The notes under the pieces were generated by a model, which was given only the letters and a program-made list of their open reading frames with translations, was not told the origin of the DNA and ran no database searches. 64,000 nucleotides of DNA, from positions 1 through 64,000 of the forward strand of contig WYAZ01000124.1 of assembly GCA_011526105.1 (NCBI GenBank). The letters are read 5' to 3'. Below, in pieces: positions 20,034-28,121 of the stretch. How positions within the stretch are numbered: position 1 is the first letter of the stretch; the number at the start of each line of letters is the position of its first letter. Made by a program: the position numbers and the translations under genes. This DNA is from Deltaproteobacteria bacterium. GTDB taxonomy: Bacteria > Myxococcota > Kuafuiibacteriia > Kuafuiibacteriales > Kuafuiibacteriaceae.

Positions 20034-20579
20034 TCACTTCTCGCGTCTAGATCCGGCTCCTGCCGCGACCGTCGGCGCCGCGCGCCGAACCAAGTGCGGG
20101 GGTGGTCGCGCGATGGGCTTGAGCACACTCGCGCGAACACTCCCCTCGGGTGGTCGGGCATTCAAGGCGGGTGCGGTCCTCGTCGCGAGGTCGTCGTCTC
20201 CGCCCCACTCGACGGCCAAACGCTGGTGGGCTCTAGAGTCATCCAAGCGAGCATCGCCGATTCCCTCGCAGATCGAGTCAAACAAGGTGCGTTGCTCCCG
20301 AATGAGCTCGGTCACCGCATCCGCTGCGTCCGGAGCGTCGAGCTTTTCATTGGCGTACCGCACGAACGCATACAAGCTCACCAGCGCGTCCATCCACTCG
20401 GTGTACAGCTCGCGCGCCCCGAGGTCCTCGAGTTGCGCTCTCAGCTCCGCGAGCTGAGGCTCGCCGAGCTTGTCGCCCGCCGCTTCGAAGAGCTGGAACG
20501 TCCGATCCGCGATGGGGTGTAGCTTGCTGGGCTGTCGGTAGGTTTGCGCCAGCTGAAGTAGCTCTCTTGGACTCCTCAT
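20034..20579 (-). CDS. Unrecognised 181-aa protein, middle gene of sigma-54 operon
   Basis: I do not recognise this protein. Residues 1-115 are predicted helical and mildly acidic (ELLQLAQTYRQ, LAELRAQLEDLG, EWMDALVSLYAFVRYANEKL); the last 60 residues are Pro/Ala/Arg-rich and probably disordered. It has no signal peptide or membrane segment, so it is probably cytoplasmic. It begins 11 nt after the small Gly-rich gene and ends 3 nt before the GNAT gene, so all three should be one transcript from the sigma-54 promoter at 20858-20873. Confidence 0.65.
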   Translation of the reverse strand: MRSPRELLQLAQTYRQPSKLHPIADRTFQLFEAAGDKLGEPQLAELRAQLEDLGARELYTEWMDALVSLYAFVRYANEKLDAPDAADAVTELIREQRTLFDSICEGIGDARLDDSRAHQRLAVEWGGDDDLATRTAPALNARPPEGSVRASVLKPIARPPPHLVRRAAPTVAAGAGSRREK

Positions 20580-20590
20580 GAGTGCTCCGG

Positions 20591-20803
20591 CTACTTCTTA
20601 CCGCCGCCGAAGATCCCCAGGACACCCTTCAAGAGGCCACCGATACCCCCAGTGAGGAAACCTCCGACCACTTGGCCGAGCATGTCGCCCATCCCTTGAC
20701 TCGCTTCGCTGGCGCGCTGAGATTGACCCGAGTTTCTGTCGACGTCGCTCTGCGCCTTCATCACTTCGAAGTTGACGCCTTCTGGCCCGATTCCGATCTT
20801 CAT
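20591..20803 (-). CDS. Small Gly-rich amphipathic protein, first gene of sigma-54 operon
   Basis: A 70-aa protein with one of the best ribosome-binding sites in the window (AGGAGG, 5 nt before the ATG). The N-terminal half is polar (KIGIGPEGVNFEVMKAQ, then Gln/Ser-rich). The C-terminal half is a Gly-rich hydrophobic stretch, GGFLTGGIGGLLKGVLGIF, ending GGGKK. The shape resembles small membrane-active or secreted peptides, but I recognise no family. It is the promoter-proximal gene of the operon, so it is probably the most abundant product. Confidence 0.7.
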   Translation of the reverse strand: MKIGIGPEGVNFEVMKAQSDVDRNSGQSQRASEASQGMGDMLGQVVGGFLTGGIGGLLKGVLGIFGGGKK

Positions 20804-20857
20804 GCCGTCCTCCTGACGTGTGCTCGCTATCCAAGCGAGGGTTGAGCTTCAGCAAAA

Positions 20858-20873
20858 AGCAATGGCCATGCCA
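20858..20873 (-). promoter_or_regulatory. Sigma-54 (RpoN) promoter, near consensus
   Basis: On the reverse strand the site reads TGGCATG-GCCA-TTGCT. The family consensus is TGGCACG-N4-TTGC(A/T), so only one position differs, and the required GG-N10-GC spacing is exact. The start point would fall near 20846-20848, about 44 nt before the ATG of the 70-aa gene. Sigma-54 promoters need an AAA+ activator; two are encoded in this window (44674-45753 and 62250-63662), but neither can be assigned to this site from sequence. Confidence 0.8.
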
Positions 20874-21084
20874 CGCCGATGGACGTGCAATGCGCGCCGT
20901 CGAGGCTCCGTGAGGGCTCGACTCTGGCGCCTGAAGGCATCAATTCAAGGCATCGAGGCGGCAGCCGAAGGGAGGGTGGTTGTCCCTGAGGCGGGACGCT
21001 GAGGCGCCTCGGTTTCAGCCTGATCTTTGGCGAGCCGGGCCTTTTCGCGCCCGAAGTCCTCTCTTTCTTGGGTATGCTGCGCCG

Positions 21085-22623
21085 ATGTTGCGCCGGCTCC
21101 TGCCCCTCGCGCTCTTCACCCTCTGGGGCGCTTCGGGCTGCGGCGATGACGCCATCGGGGTGGCCACTTCGAGCTTCCGGGTGGAACCCCAGGAGATCGA
21201 CTTTGGGGTCGTCGAGCTCGGGCAGCAGAAGACCGAGGACCTCGTGCTTCGCAATATCGCCACGATCTTTGGCAAGCTCGAGTCCATCCAGGTCCAGGAT
21301 GACTGCTCCGGCTGCATCGTGGCCTTCGGTGAGCCCGGTACCGTGGAGAGCCTCGGTCAGCGCACGCTCACCCTTCGCTTCCGTGCGGTGCGTCTCTCTG
21401 TCGCGACCGCCACCGTCACCCTGGCCACCGATGATCCCGAGAACCCGGAGATCGACGTCTACGTTCGAGGACGTGGGACGGACACCCGCGCGCCGGACAT
21501 CGAGGTGCAACCCGAGCGCATCGATCTCGGGCTGGTGCCGGCGGGCGGGGTGGCGCTCTCGTCCTTCGTCATTCGATCGACCGGCACCAACGATCTGTTG
21601 CTCGATCGGATCTCGATCGATCCCCCGGATGCGCCCTTTCGCATCACGACCTCCACCCCCACTCGCGATCGACCGGGGGTGATGCGGCCCGGCGCGCAAG
21701 CGAGCGTGACCTTGCGCGCGAGCTTGCCTGCGAGCGCCACCGGTACGGTCTCGGCGCGGATCCTCATCGAGACCAACGTGGTGAAGGAGAAGAACGTCCC
21801 TGGCCGCGTCGGGGTCGTCGCGGTGCCCATCACCGCGAATCCGAACTTACCTCCGGTGGCGGTGGTCGGTCCGGAGCAAACCGTGGAGCCCTGGAGCCGC
21901 GTCACGCTCGATGGTTCGGGCAGCTACGATCAAGACAACCCACCCAACGAACCCCTGAGCTACCGATGGCAGTTTCGCACTTTGGCGCCGGGCTCCACCA
22001 CCGTGCTCGAGCGCGCCCGCACCACGCAGCCTTCGTTTTGGATCGACGTCACCGGTCGCTATGAGATCGAGCTCGTCGTGACGGACTCGCTCGGACTCGA
22101 GAGCGCTCCGGCGGTGGCGGTGGTCGATGCGCTCCCGACCAACGCCATTCGCATCGAGCTGACCTGGGACCACCCGGACTCGGATCTCGATCTGCACCTC
22201 CTCCAGCTTGGGGGCGCGTTCTGCGACTGCGCGACGGATGTGCACTACCGCGAGTGCGGGCGTACACCGAACTGGTTCCCCAGCACCCCGGGCGCCAACC
22301 CTCGACTCGATGTGGACGATCGCGCCGGCTTCGGACCCGAGAACATCAACATCGATGGTCACGGCGCGGATCGATTCGTGCCTTCGGGCCGTTATCAGAT
22401 CGCGGTTCACTACTACTCGACGAACGAGGGGGTCTCGAGCTGGCCCACCACCACCAGCAACGCGACCGTCCGGGTCTTCTTCTACGGGCTGCTCGCGGGG
22501 CAGTTCACTCGGGCCCTCACGCAAGGCGATGACCTCTGGTTCGCGGCTGAAATCCAGTGGCCCGAGATTAAGGCGATACCCCTCGACAGCTACAGTCCCG
22601 GCGTCCAGTGCGGCGCCTTCTAA
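21085..22623 (+). CDS. Anchor-D / PKD / YfaP-like lipoprotein
   Basis: A 512-aa lipoprotein with a good lipobox (ASGC, Cys19); ATG21085 begins the signal peptide directly. Two choice-of-anchor-D Ig modules (IDFGVVELG at about 35; IDLGLVPAG at about 149) are followed by a PKD-type domain (PPVAVVGPEQTVEP, about 255-345, ending RYEIELVVTDSLGL). The C-terminal domain resembles the YfaP/DUF2135 family, with LTWDHPDSDLDLHLLQL and LDVDDRAGFGPENINI. The role is probably extracytoplasmic binding. The gene stands divergent to the sigma-54 operon. Confidence 0.8.
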   Translation: MLRRLLPLALFTLWGASGCGDDAIGVATSSFRVEPQEIDFGVVELGQQKTEDLVLRNIATIFGKLESIQVQDDCSGCIVAFGEPGTVESLGQRTLTLRFRAVRLSVATATVTLATDDPENPEIDVYVRGRGTDTRAPDIEVQPERIDLGLVPAGGVALSSFVIRSTGTNDLLLDRISIDPPDAPFRITTSTPTRDRPGVMRPGAQASVTLRASLPASATGTVSARILIETNVVKEKNVPGRVGVVAVPITANPNLPPVAVVGPEQTVEPWSRVTLDGSGSYDQDNPPNEPLSYRWQFRTLAPGSTTVLERARTTQPSFWIDVTGRYEIELVVTDSLGLESAPAVAVVDALPTNAIRIELTWDHPDSDLDLHLLQLGGAFCDCATDVHYRECGRTPNWFPSTPGANPRLDVDDRAGFGPENINIDGHGADRFVPSGRYQIAVHYYSTNEGVSSWPTTTSNATVRVFFYGLLAGQFTRALTQGDDLWFAAEIQWPEIKAIPLDSYSPGVQCGAF

Positions 22624-22638
22624 GCGTTGGAAAACGCT
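22623..22638. repeat. Short perfect hairpin after stop codon
   Basis: The 6-bp stem AGCGTT/AACGCT closes a GGAA (GNRA-type) tetraloop and overlaps the last base of the lipoprotein stop codon. No U-run follows, so a classic intrinsic terminator is not supported; it could act as an RNA-stability or weak termination hairpin before the next gene. Confidence 0.35.
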
Positions 22639-22676
22639 CGCTGAACTGAGCACGCCCCTTGCTAGGAGGCACGTCG

Positions 22677-24776
22677 ATGATCATTTCCGAACGCAGGCCC
22701 GGTAGGACCTTAGGCGGACGACAAGTAGGGGACGAGGCGCCTACTTTCCAGCTCGTGCCTCGCTCCCTTCTGCTCTGGGTCGCCCTTGTTGCGATGGGTC
22801 TCTTCGCGTGGGCCCCGTCGGCCGCCGCCCAAGACCTTCCGAACCTGCGGGCCGAGTCCGTGGACGCTCCGCTCGAGGCGGTCTCGGGATCTCAGATCTC
22901 GGTCGAGGTCGAACTCTCGGTCCCGGGTACCCCCGCGGCCGGGGCCTTCTCCTATCGGCTCCTGCTCACTCCCAACGGTGCGGTGAGCTCCGGCTTCGCG
23001 ATCGGCACCTTCGGTCCGGTCAGCTTGGCGGCGGGACAGACCGAGACCTTCACCGCGGTCGCGACGATTCCCGGCAACGTCAGCGGGCGTTTCTTCATCG
23101 CGGTCGAGGTTGATCCGGCCAACGCGGTCCTCGAGCGCAACGAGCTCGACAACACTAAAGCCTCCGCTTCGGATCTCTTTATCCGTTCGCCCATGCCGAG
23201 CCTCGTGGGCTCGCAGCCCGTGCTCGAGACACCGGAAGCACGCGTGGGTGATGCCGTGAGCTTCAGCCTGCGGGTCTCGAACGCAGGTGAACTCGCCGCC
23301 GATGTCCCGGTGGCGCTCTATTTGAGGCCGCTGGGCAGTCGAACCGAAGCTCGCCCCGCAACGCCGATCGTGAGCCGCCTCGACCTCGAGCTCGCTCGTC
23401 GCTCGGTGTCAGTGGGGCCGGGACAGACCGTTCAGGTCGGGCTCTCGGGCCTGCTTCCGGCCGGACTCTCGGTCGGGGACTACGTGGTCGGCGCGTTCAT
23501 CGATCCGGAAGGCACCGTCACCGAGACCGTCGTCGTCGACAACCTCGTGGTCGCGAGCGCTGCGCTCAACATCTACGAAGAGACGCTCGAGCTCGTCACG
23601 GACGGGCTCCCCGGCGCAGCTCAGTTTGTGCCCTTCTTCGTACGTCTCGAGTCGAGCGGCGGGAACGGACACTACAGCTACCGGCTCGTGCAGAGCACCT
23701 TGCCCGAGGGCCTCACGCTCTCGCGCTCGGGTGACAACGCTGGCGTCATCTCCGGCACTCCGGTTCGTTTTGGCGGCTATCCGCTCGAGATCGAGGTCGA
23801 GAGCCGCGGGCTCGTGCATCGAAAACGCCTACAGCTCGACGTCGCCGACAGCCCGCTCGAGCTCACCATCGTCACCCCGGACCTGCCGGCGGGAACGCTG
23901 AGCCTCGACTACGACATCGCGCTCGCGGCGGCCGGCGGTCAGCCCAACTACACTTGGTCCGTGAGCGGTGGCAGGCTGCCGCCGGGACTCGACATCGGCA
24001 CCGACGGTGTCATCAGCGGCGTGCCGCTCAAGGATGGCGAGTTCACGATCGAGATCACCGTGAAAGACGCCAACGGCACGGTGGTGGTTCGCGAGTTCAC
24101 GATCACGGTTGAAGCGCCCAACGTCGTGATCCTCACCGGCCGAGTGCCCACGCTCCCTTTGCTCGAGGCGGTCGACTTCCAGGTCATCGCTTCGGGTGGC
24201 CAGGAGCCTTACGGTTGGACCGCGCTCTCGGATCCGCCTCCGGGCCTGCGTCTGACGGAAGACGGTCGTCTCGAAGGCACGCCCAGCCAGGTCGGCCGAT
24301 TCGCCCTGCGCGTTCAAGTGACGGACAGCTCCGAAGCCGAGTCCCAGGACACGGGCCTTCTTCAGGTCGAGATCGCGGACGTGGGTCCCTTCGAGATCAT
24401 CACTCAGCGCCTCGATCCGGGGCCGGTTCGCGTCGAGTTCGTCCGAGAGATCCGAGTGGAGGGGGGCGTCGAGCCCATCGAGTGGAGCTTCGCGCCTGGC
24501 AATGGTCTTCCGTCCGACTTCACGCTCGAGACCGCAGGCCGCACCGCCACCATCCGGGGCAACTCGGTGCGTTCGGTGGCCCATGGGTTCACGCTGCGCG
24601 CCGAGGACGCCGCAGGTCGCCAGCGCGAAGGCACCTTCGCCATTCGTATCGACCAGTTCACCGCCCCGCCCGTCGCCGCCGGCTGCTCGGCCACCGAAAC
24701 GAGCGGCTCCCCGCTGCTCCTCCTCTTTGGCCTCCTGGTCCTCGGTTTCCTCCGTCGGCTCTCTAGACGCGCTTGA
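22677..24776 (+). CDS. CARDB / He_PIG surface protein with MYXO-CTERM anchor
   Basis: A 699-aa secreted protein. ATG22677 lies 7 nt after a perfect AGGAGG. A long basic n-region leads to a signal peptide ending SAAAQ. Two CARDB repeats (about 35-300, with EVDPANAVLERNELDN) are followed by four He_PIG repeats (about 303-660; PEGLTLS..VISGTPV, PPGLDIG..VISGVPL, PPGLRLT..LEGTPSQ and a diverged fourth). The MYXO-CTERM tail has Cys670, a Leu-rich helix and RRLSRRA. It is the short cousin of the 9604 and 13102 proteins and lacks the nidogen-like N-terminal domain. Likely displayed on the cell surface after processing. Confidence 0.85.
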   Translation: MIISERRPGRTLGGRQVGDEAPTFQLVPRSLLLWVALVAMGLFAWAPSAAAQDLPNLRAESVDAPLEAVSGSQISVEVELSVPGTPAAGAFSYRLLLTPNGAVSSGFAIGTFGPVSLAAGQTETFTAVATIPGNVSGRFFIAVEVDPANAVLERNELDNTKASASDLFIRSPMPSLVGSQPVLETPEARVGDAVSFSLRVSNAGELAADVPVALYLRPLGSRTEARPATPIVSRLDLELARRSVSVGPGQTVQVGLSGLLPAGLSVGDYVVGAFIDPEGTVTETVVVDNLVVASAALNIYEETLELVTDGLPGAAQFVPFFVRLESSGGNGHYSYRLVQSTLPEGLTLSRSGDNAGVISGTPVRFGGYPLEIEVESRGLVHRKRLQLDVADSPLELTIVTPDLPAGTLSLDYDIALAAAGGQPNYTWSVSGGRLPPGLDIGTDGVISGVPLKDGEFTIEITVKDANGTVVVREFTITVEAPNVVILTGRVPTLPLLEAVDFQVIASGGQEPYGWTALSDPPPGLRLTEDGRLEGTPSQVGRFALRVQVTDSSEAESQDTGLLQVEIADVGPFEIITQRLDPGPVRVEFVREIRVEGGVEPIEWSFAPGNGLPSDFTLETAGRTATIRGNSVRSVAHGFTLRAEDAAGRQREGTFAIRIDQFTAPPVAAGCSATETSGSPLLLLFGLLVLGFLRRLSRRA

Positions 24777-24791
24777 CCAAGGCCTGGGAAT

Positions 24792-24807
24792 ACGGTCCTA
24801 AGACCGT
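24792..24807. repeat. Perfect hairpin just upstream of argC
   Basis: ACGGTC-CTAA-GACCGT, a 6-bp perfect inverted repeat, ends 3 nt before the argC ATG, in the place where a Shine-Dalgarno sequence would be expected (none is visible). It could end the upstream transcript or control argC translation. It does not match the ArgR box. Confidence 0.4.
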
Positions 24808-24810
24808 TGA

Positions 24811-25857
24811 ATGACGGCTGTCTTCGTCTTTGGCGGGTCCGGATACTCCGGGCTCGAGCTGCTTCGGGTCTTGGCTTCTCACCCGGACGTTCGTGTGGCC
24901 GGGGCCAGCTCGGACCGCTTCGCGAACGAGCCGATCTCTCGCGTCTTGGCTGGCTTTACCCAAGACCTGCGCTTCGAGTCTCACGAGGCGCTGCTCGAGC
25001 GCGCTCGGGACGGAGTGGCCCTGCTGGCCACGCCGCACGAAGTGAGCCGCGACCTCGCGACCACGCTGATCGAGCGCGGCCTGCGCGTCATCGATCTATC
25101 CGGTGCGTTTCGCCTGGAGGATCTGGGGAGCTACGCGGAGTGGTACGGCTTCACCCACGACGAAGTCGGTCTGGTGATGGAGGCGCACTACGGGCTGCCC
25201 GAGCTCTTCCCTTGGCCGGTCGCGCCGGTGCGGTTGGTCGCCAACCCCGGCTGCTATGCCACCGCAGCCCAGCTTGCGGTCGGTCCGCTCGTGGCCGCCG
25301 GTCTCGTCGAGCCCACGGTCATCATCGACGGTAAGAGCGGGGTGACCGGGGCGGGCCGAAAGCTCTCCGATGATCTCCTCTTCTCCGAGGTCGCCGAGTC
25401 GATGCGGCCGTACAGAGTGGCGCGGCATCAGCATACCCCCGAGATCGAACAAGGGCTCGCTCGGCTTTGGTCGGGGGGACGTCCGAGCACACTCTCGCTC
25501 TCCTTCACCACGCATCTCATCCCCATTCGTCGGGGCCTCTTGGTGTCCGCGTATCTGCGGGCGCGCCCGGGCGTCGACCAAGCCGCGATCGACGCGGTGT
25601 ATCGCGAACGCTACGGCGCCGCACCCTTTGTCCGGGTGCTCGACCGCCCGCCCGAGACCTCCGCGCTCACCGGCACCAACTTCTGCGATGTCACGGCCAC
25701 GCTCGACGCGCGAACCGGCACGGTGATTGCCTTTGGTGCGCTCGACAACCTCATGAAAGGAGCCGCCGGTCAGGCGGTTCAGAATCTCAACGCCCTCTTG
25801 GGGCTCGATGAGACCCGTGGACTCCTGCCCGCGGTTCGGCCCGGAGAAACCAAGTGA
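24811..25857 (+). CDS. argC: N-acetyl-gamma-glutamyl-phosphate reductase
   Basis: A 348-aa ArgC, the NADPH-dependent reduction of N-acetylglutamyl phosphate to the semialdehyde (third step of arginine synthesis). The nucleotide-binding loop GGSGYSG is at 8-14, the catalytic Cys148 is in NPGCYAT, and KSGVTGAGRK and ARHQHTPEI match the substrate-binding regions. The length is normal. Its TGA overlaps the GTG start of the next gene (GTGA), so translation of argC and argJ-argB is coupled, consistent with consecutive pathway steps. Confidence 0.95.
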   Translation: MTAVFVFGGSGYSGLELLRVLASHPDVRVAGASSDRFANEPISRVLAGFTQDLRFESHEALLERARDGVALLATPHEVSRDLATTLIERGLRVIDLSGAFRLEDLGSYAEWYGFTHDEVGLVMEAHYGLPELFPWPVAPVRLVANPGCYATAAQLAVGPLVAAGLVEPTVIIDGKSGVTGAGRKLSDDLLFSEVAESMRPYRVARHQHTPEIEQGLARLWSGGRPSTLSLSFTTHLIPIRRGLLVSAYLRARPGVDQAAIDAVYRERYGAAPFVRVLDRPPETSALTGTNFCDVTATLDARTGTVIAFGALDNLMKGAAGQAVQNLNALLGLDETRGLLPAVRPGETK

Positions 25858-27962
25858 ACGAGCTCCCTGATCTTCCTCTAGGCTTTCTCGCCAACGGCTC
25901 GAACTCCGGCATCAAGAACGCGAAGCGCGATCTCGGCGTCATCGTGAGCGAGAACGAGGCGGTCTTTTGGGGTTCACTCACCACCAACCGGAGCCGCGCG
26001 CACTGCATCGAGCGAGCGGAGGCCATTCGCAGCGGTGGTCGTCCGGTGCGGGCGCTCATTGTTTGTAGCGGTAACGCCAACGCCTTGACCGGCCCCAAGG
26101 GCAAGGAAGACGACGCCGCGATGGCGCGCGCCCTGGCAGAGAAGATCGGAGTCGAGCCGCACGAGGTGCTGACCGCGTCCACGGGGGTCATCGGACATCG
26201 GCTGCCGGTCGATAAGGTCGTCAGCGGGGTCCCGAAGCTCGTGGCGCAGATGTCCGAGGATCCAGAGACCTTCGCCCAGAGCATCATGACCACCGATCGC
26301 ACCATGAAGGTCGCCGTGAGGGAGATCTTCATCGAGGGCATTCGAGTCAAGTTGCACGCGGTGGCCAAAGGTGCGGGCATGATCGCACCCGAGCTCGCTA
26401 CGACCTTGTGCTTCGTGACTACCGACTGCGCCATGTCGCAGGCGGCCTTGCGCATGGCCCTCGAGAGCGCGGTGGAGACCTCCTTCAACCAGATCAGCGT
26501 GGACGGCGATATGTCCACCAACGACTGCATCTACGCCATGGCCAACGGCGCGGCGGAGAACGAGTCTCTGGATCCCGGCGACACCGAGCTCCAGGTGTTC
26601 ACCGAGGCCCTCACGGACCTGCTTCAGGAGATCGCTAAGGCGATCGTTCGAGATGGTGAGGGTGCCACGCGCATGTTCGAGATGCGGGTCGAGGAGGCGG
26701 CGAGCTACAACGATGCGCGCGCTCTGTCTCTCTCGGTGGTGAGCTCCTCGCTCGTAAAGGCCGCCATCTTCGGCGCCGATCCCTATGCTTGGGGCCGAAT
26801 TGGCGCTTCGCTGGGCGCGGCGGCCGCCTACGTGAACGCCGCCTTTGACCCAGACCGTCTCGAACTCGAGCTCCAGGGCACCACGGTGTTCAAGGCCGGC
26901 GAGCCGGTAGAACTGGGTGACGCGGCCGCGGTCTTGAAGCACCGCATGACCGAGCCCGAGATCTACATCACCGCAAAGCTCGGCCAAGGGACCGGCCAGG
27001 CGAAGGCTTGGGGCTGCGATCTCACCTACGACTACGTGAAGATCAACGCCGACTACGCCACCGTCACTCGCACCGACGATCAAGGGCAGGTCAGCGTGGA
27101 TGAGCGGCTCTCCGAGTTTGGTCCCACCATCAAGAAGAAGCTCCTCATCGAGGCCTTGCGCTACATCGATCGCTTCAATCACGTACGCGCGGTGATCAAG
27201 CTCGGCGGTGCGGCCATGGTCGACCCCAAGCTCGAGATGGAGTTCGCCGAGGATGTCCTCTTGCTTCAGTCCGTCGGCCTGCGACCCATCGTCGTGCACG
27301 GCGGCGGGCCAGAGATCTCGCGGACCCTCGACAAGCTCGGGGTCAAGAGCGAGTTCATCGACGGTCTGCGCGTCACCGATCGCACATCGATGGAGGTCGT
27401 CGAGATGGTGCTCTCCGGCAGCGTCAACCAGCGCATCGTCGCCGCGCTCAACCGCCAAGGCGGAAAAGGCGTGGGGCTCTCCGGTAAGGACGGCGCGCTC
27501 ATTCGTGCCAAGCCCATCCAGAGCAGCCACGACTACGGTCAGGTGGGTGAGGTGGTCTCGGTCGACTGCACCCTCATCGACATGCTCGAAAAGGACGGCC
27601 GAGTGCCGGTGATCTCACCGGTCGGCCTGGGCGATGACGGAAGCGCCTTCAACATCAACGCGGACGTCGTGGCATCGGCGCTCGCGGTGGCCCTTGGGGC
27701 GCCCAAGCTCATCTTTCTCTCCGATGTGGCCGGCCTTCTGGACCAGGGGAAGGTGGTCTCCGAGCTCAACGGGGACCAGCTCAAGGCGCGTATCGAGCGG
27801 GGCGACATCACTGGGGGCATGTTGCCCAAGGTGCAAGCTGCCTTGTCCGCGCTGCGCGGAGGTGTCGAGAACGTTCATCTCGTGGACGGCCGAGTGCCGC
27901 ACAACGTCATCGCAGAGCTGTTCACGGATCGAGGCGTGGGCACTTTGATTCGGAGGACCTGA
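25854..27962 (+). CDS. argJB: Fused ornithine acetyltransferase / acetylglutamate kinase (ArgJ-ArgB)
   Basis: A 702-aa fusion. Residues 1-405 are ArgJ, which moves acetyl from N-acetylornithine to glutamate: the self-cleavage region reads KGAGMIAPELATTL, with Thr183 the expected N-terminal nucleophile of the beta chain, and the domain ends in the ArgJ C-terminal motif YDYVKINADY. After a linker of about 40 residues, 440-702 are ArgB (N-acetylglutamate kinase): VIKLGGAAM, VVHGGGPEI, the DGLRVTD loop, and ITGGMLPKV. Both halves look complete. Self-cleavage at Ala182-Thr183 would leave the kinase attached to the ArgJ beta chain. The start is GTG25854, overlapping the argC stop by 4 nt. Confidence 0.93.
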   Translation: MNELPDLPLGFLANGSNSGIKNAKRDLGVIVSENEAVFWGSLTTNRSRAHCIERAEAIRSGGRPVRALIVCSGNANALTGPKGKEDDAAMARALAEKIGVEPHEVLTASTGVIGHRLPVDKVVSGVPKLVAQMSEDPETFAQSIMTTDRTMKVAVREIFIEGIRVKLHAVAKGAGMIAPELATTLCFVTTDCAMSQAALRMALESAVETSFNQISVDGDMSTNDCIYAMANGAAENESLDPGDTELQVFTEALTDLLQEIAKAIVRDGEGATRMFEMRVEEAASYNDARALSLSVVSSSLVKAAIFGADPYAWGRIGASLGAAAAYVNAAFDPDRLELELQGTTVFKAGEPVELGDAAAVLKHRMTEPEIYITAKLGQGTGQAKAWGCDLTYDYVKINADYATVTRTDDQGQVSVDERLSEFGPTIKKKLLIEALRYIDRFNHVRAVIKLGGAAMVDPKLEMEFAEDVLLLQSVGLRPIVVHGGGPEISRTLDKLGVKSEFIDGLRVTDRTSMEVVEMVLSGSVNQRIVAALNRQGGKGVGLSGKDGALIRAKPIQSSHDYGQVGEVVSVDCTLIDMLEKDGRVPVISPVGLGDDGSAFNINADVVASALAVALGAPKLIFLSDVAGLLDQGKVVSELNGDQLKARIERGDITGGMLPKVQAALSALRGGVENVHLVDGRVPHNVIAELFTDRGVGTLIRRT

Positions 27963-28012
27963 TGATTCGAGCTCATCTCAAAACCCCCTCGGTCGCGATT
28001 TCGGCCGATCCG

Positions 28013-28083
28013 CGTCGGCCCGCCGTGTTGGGCCTCCTCGCGTTATCGAAGGATAGCGCATTCGTCGGCCCGCCTTGCGGGCC
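28013..28083 (+). repeat. Duplicated GC-rich stem-loops in argF leader
   Basis: The 12-mer CGTCGGCCCGCC occurs at 28013-28024 and again at 28063-28074, exactly 50 bp apart. Each copy begins a hairpin: GGCCC/GGGCC (28017-28021 with 28030-28034) and a 7-bp perfect GGCCCGC-CTT-GCGGGCC (28067-28083). They sit in the 159-nt space between argJ-argB and argF and could be terminator/antiterminator-like leader structures or a decayed interspersed repeat. Confidence 0.5.
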
Positions 28084-28121
28084 TCGCGCCTTGGCCGTCC
28101 CGCTCGGTCGGGGGTATTGAG

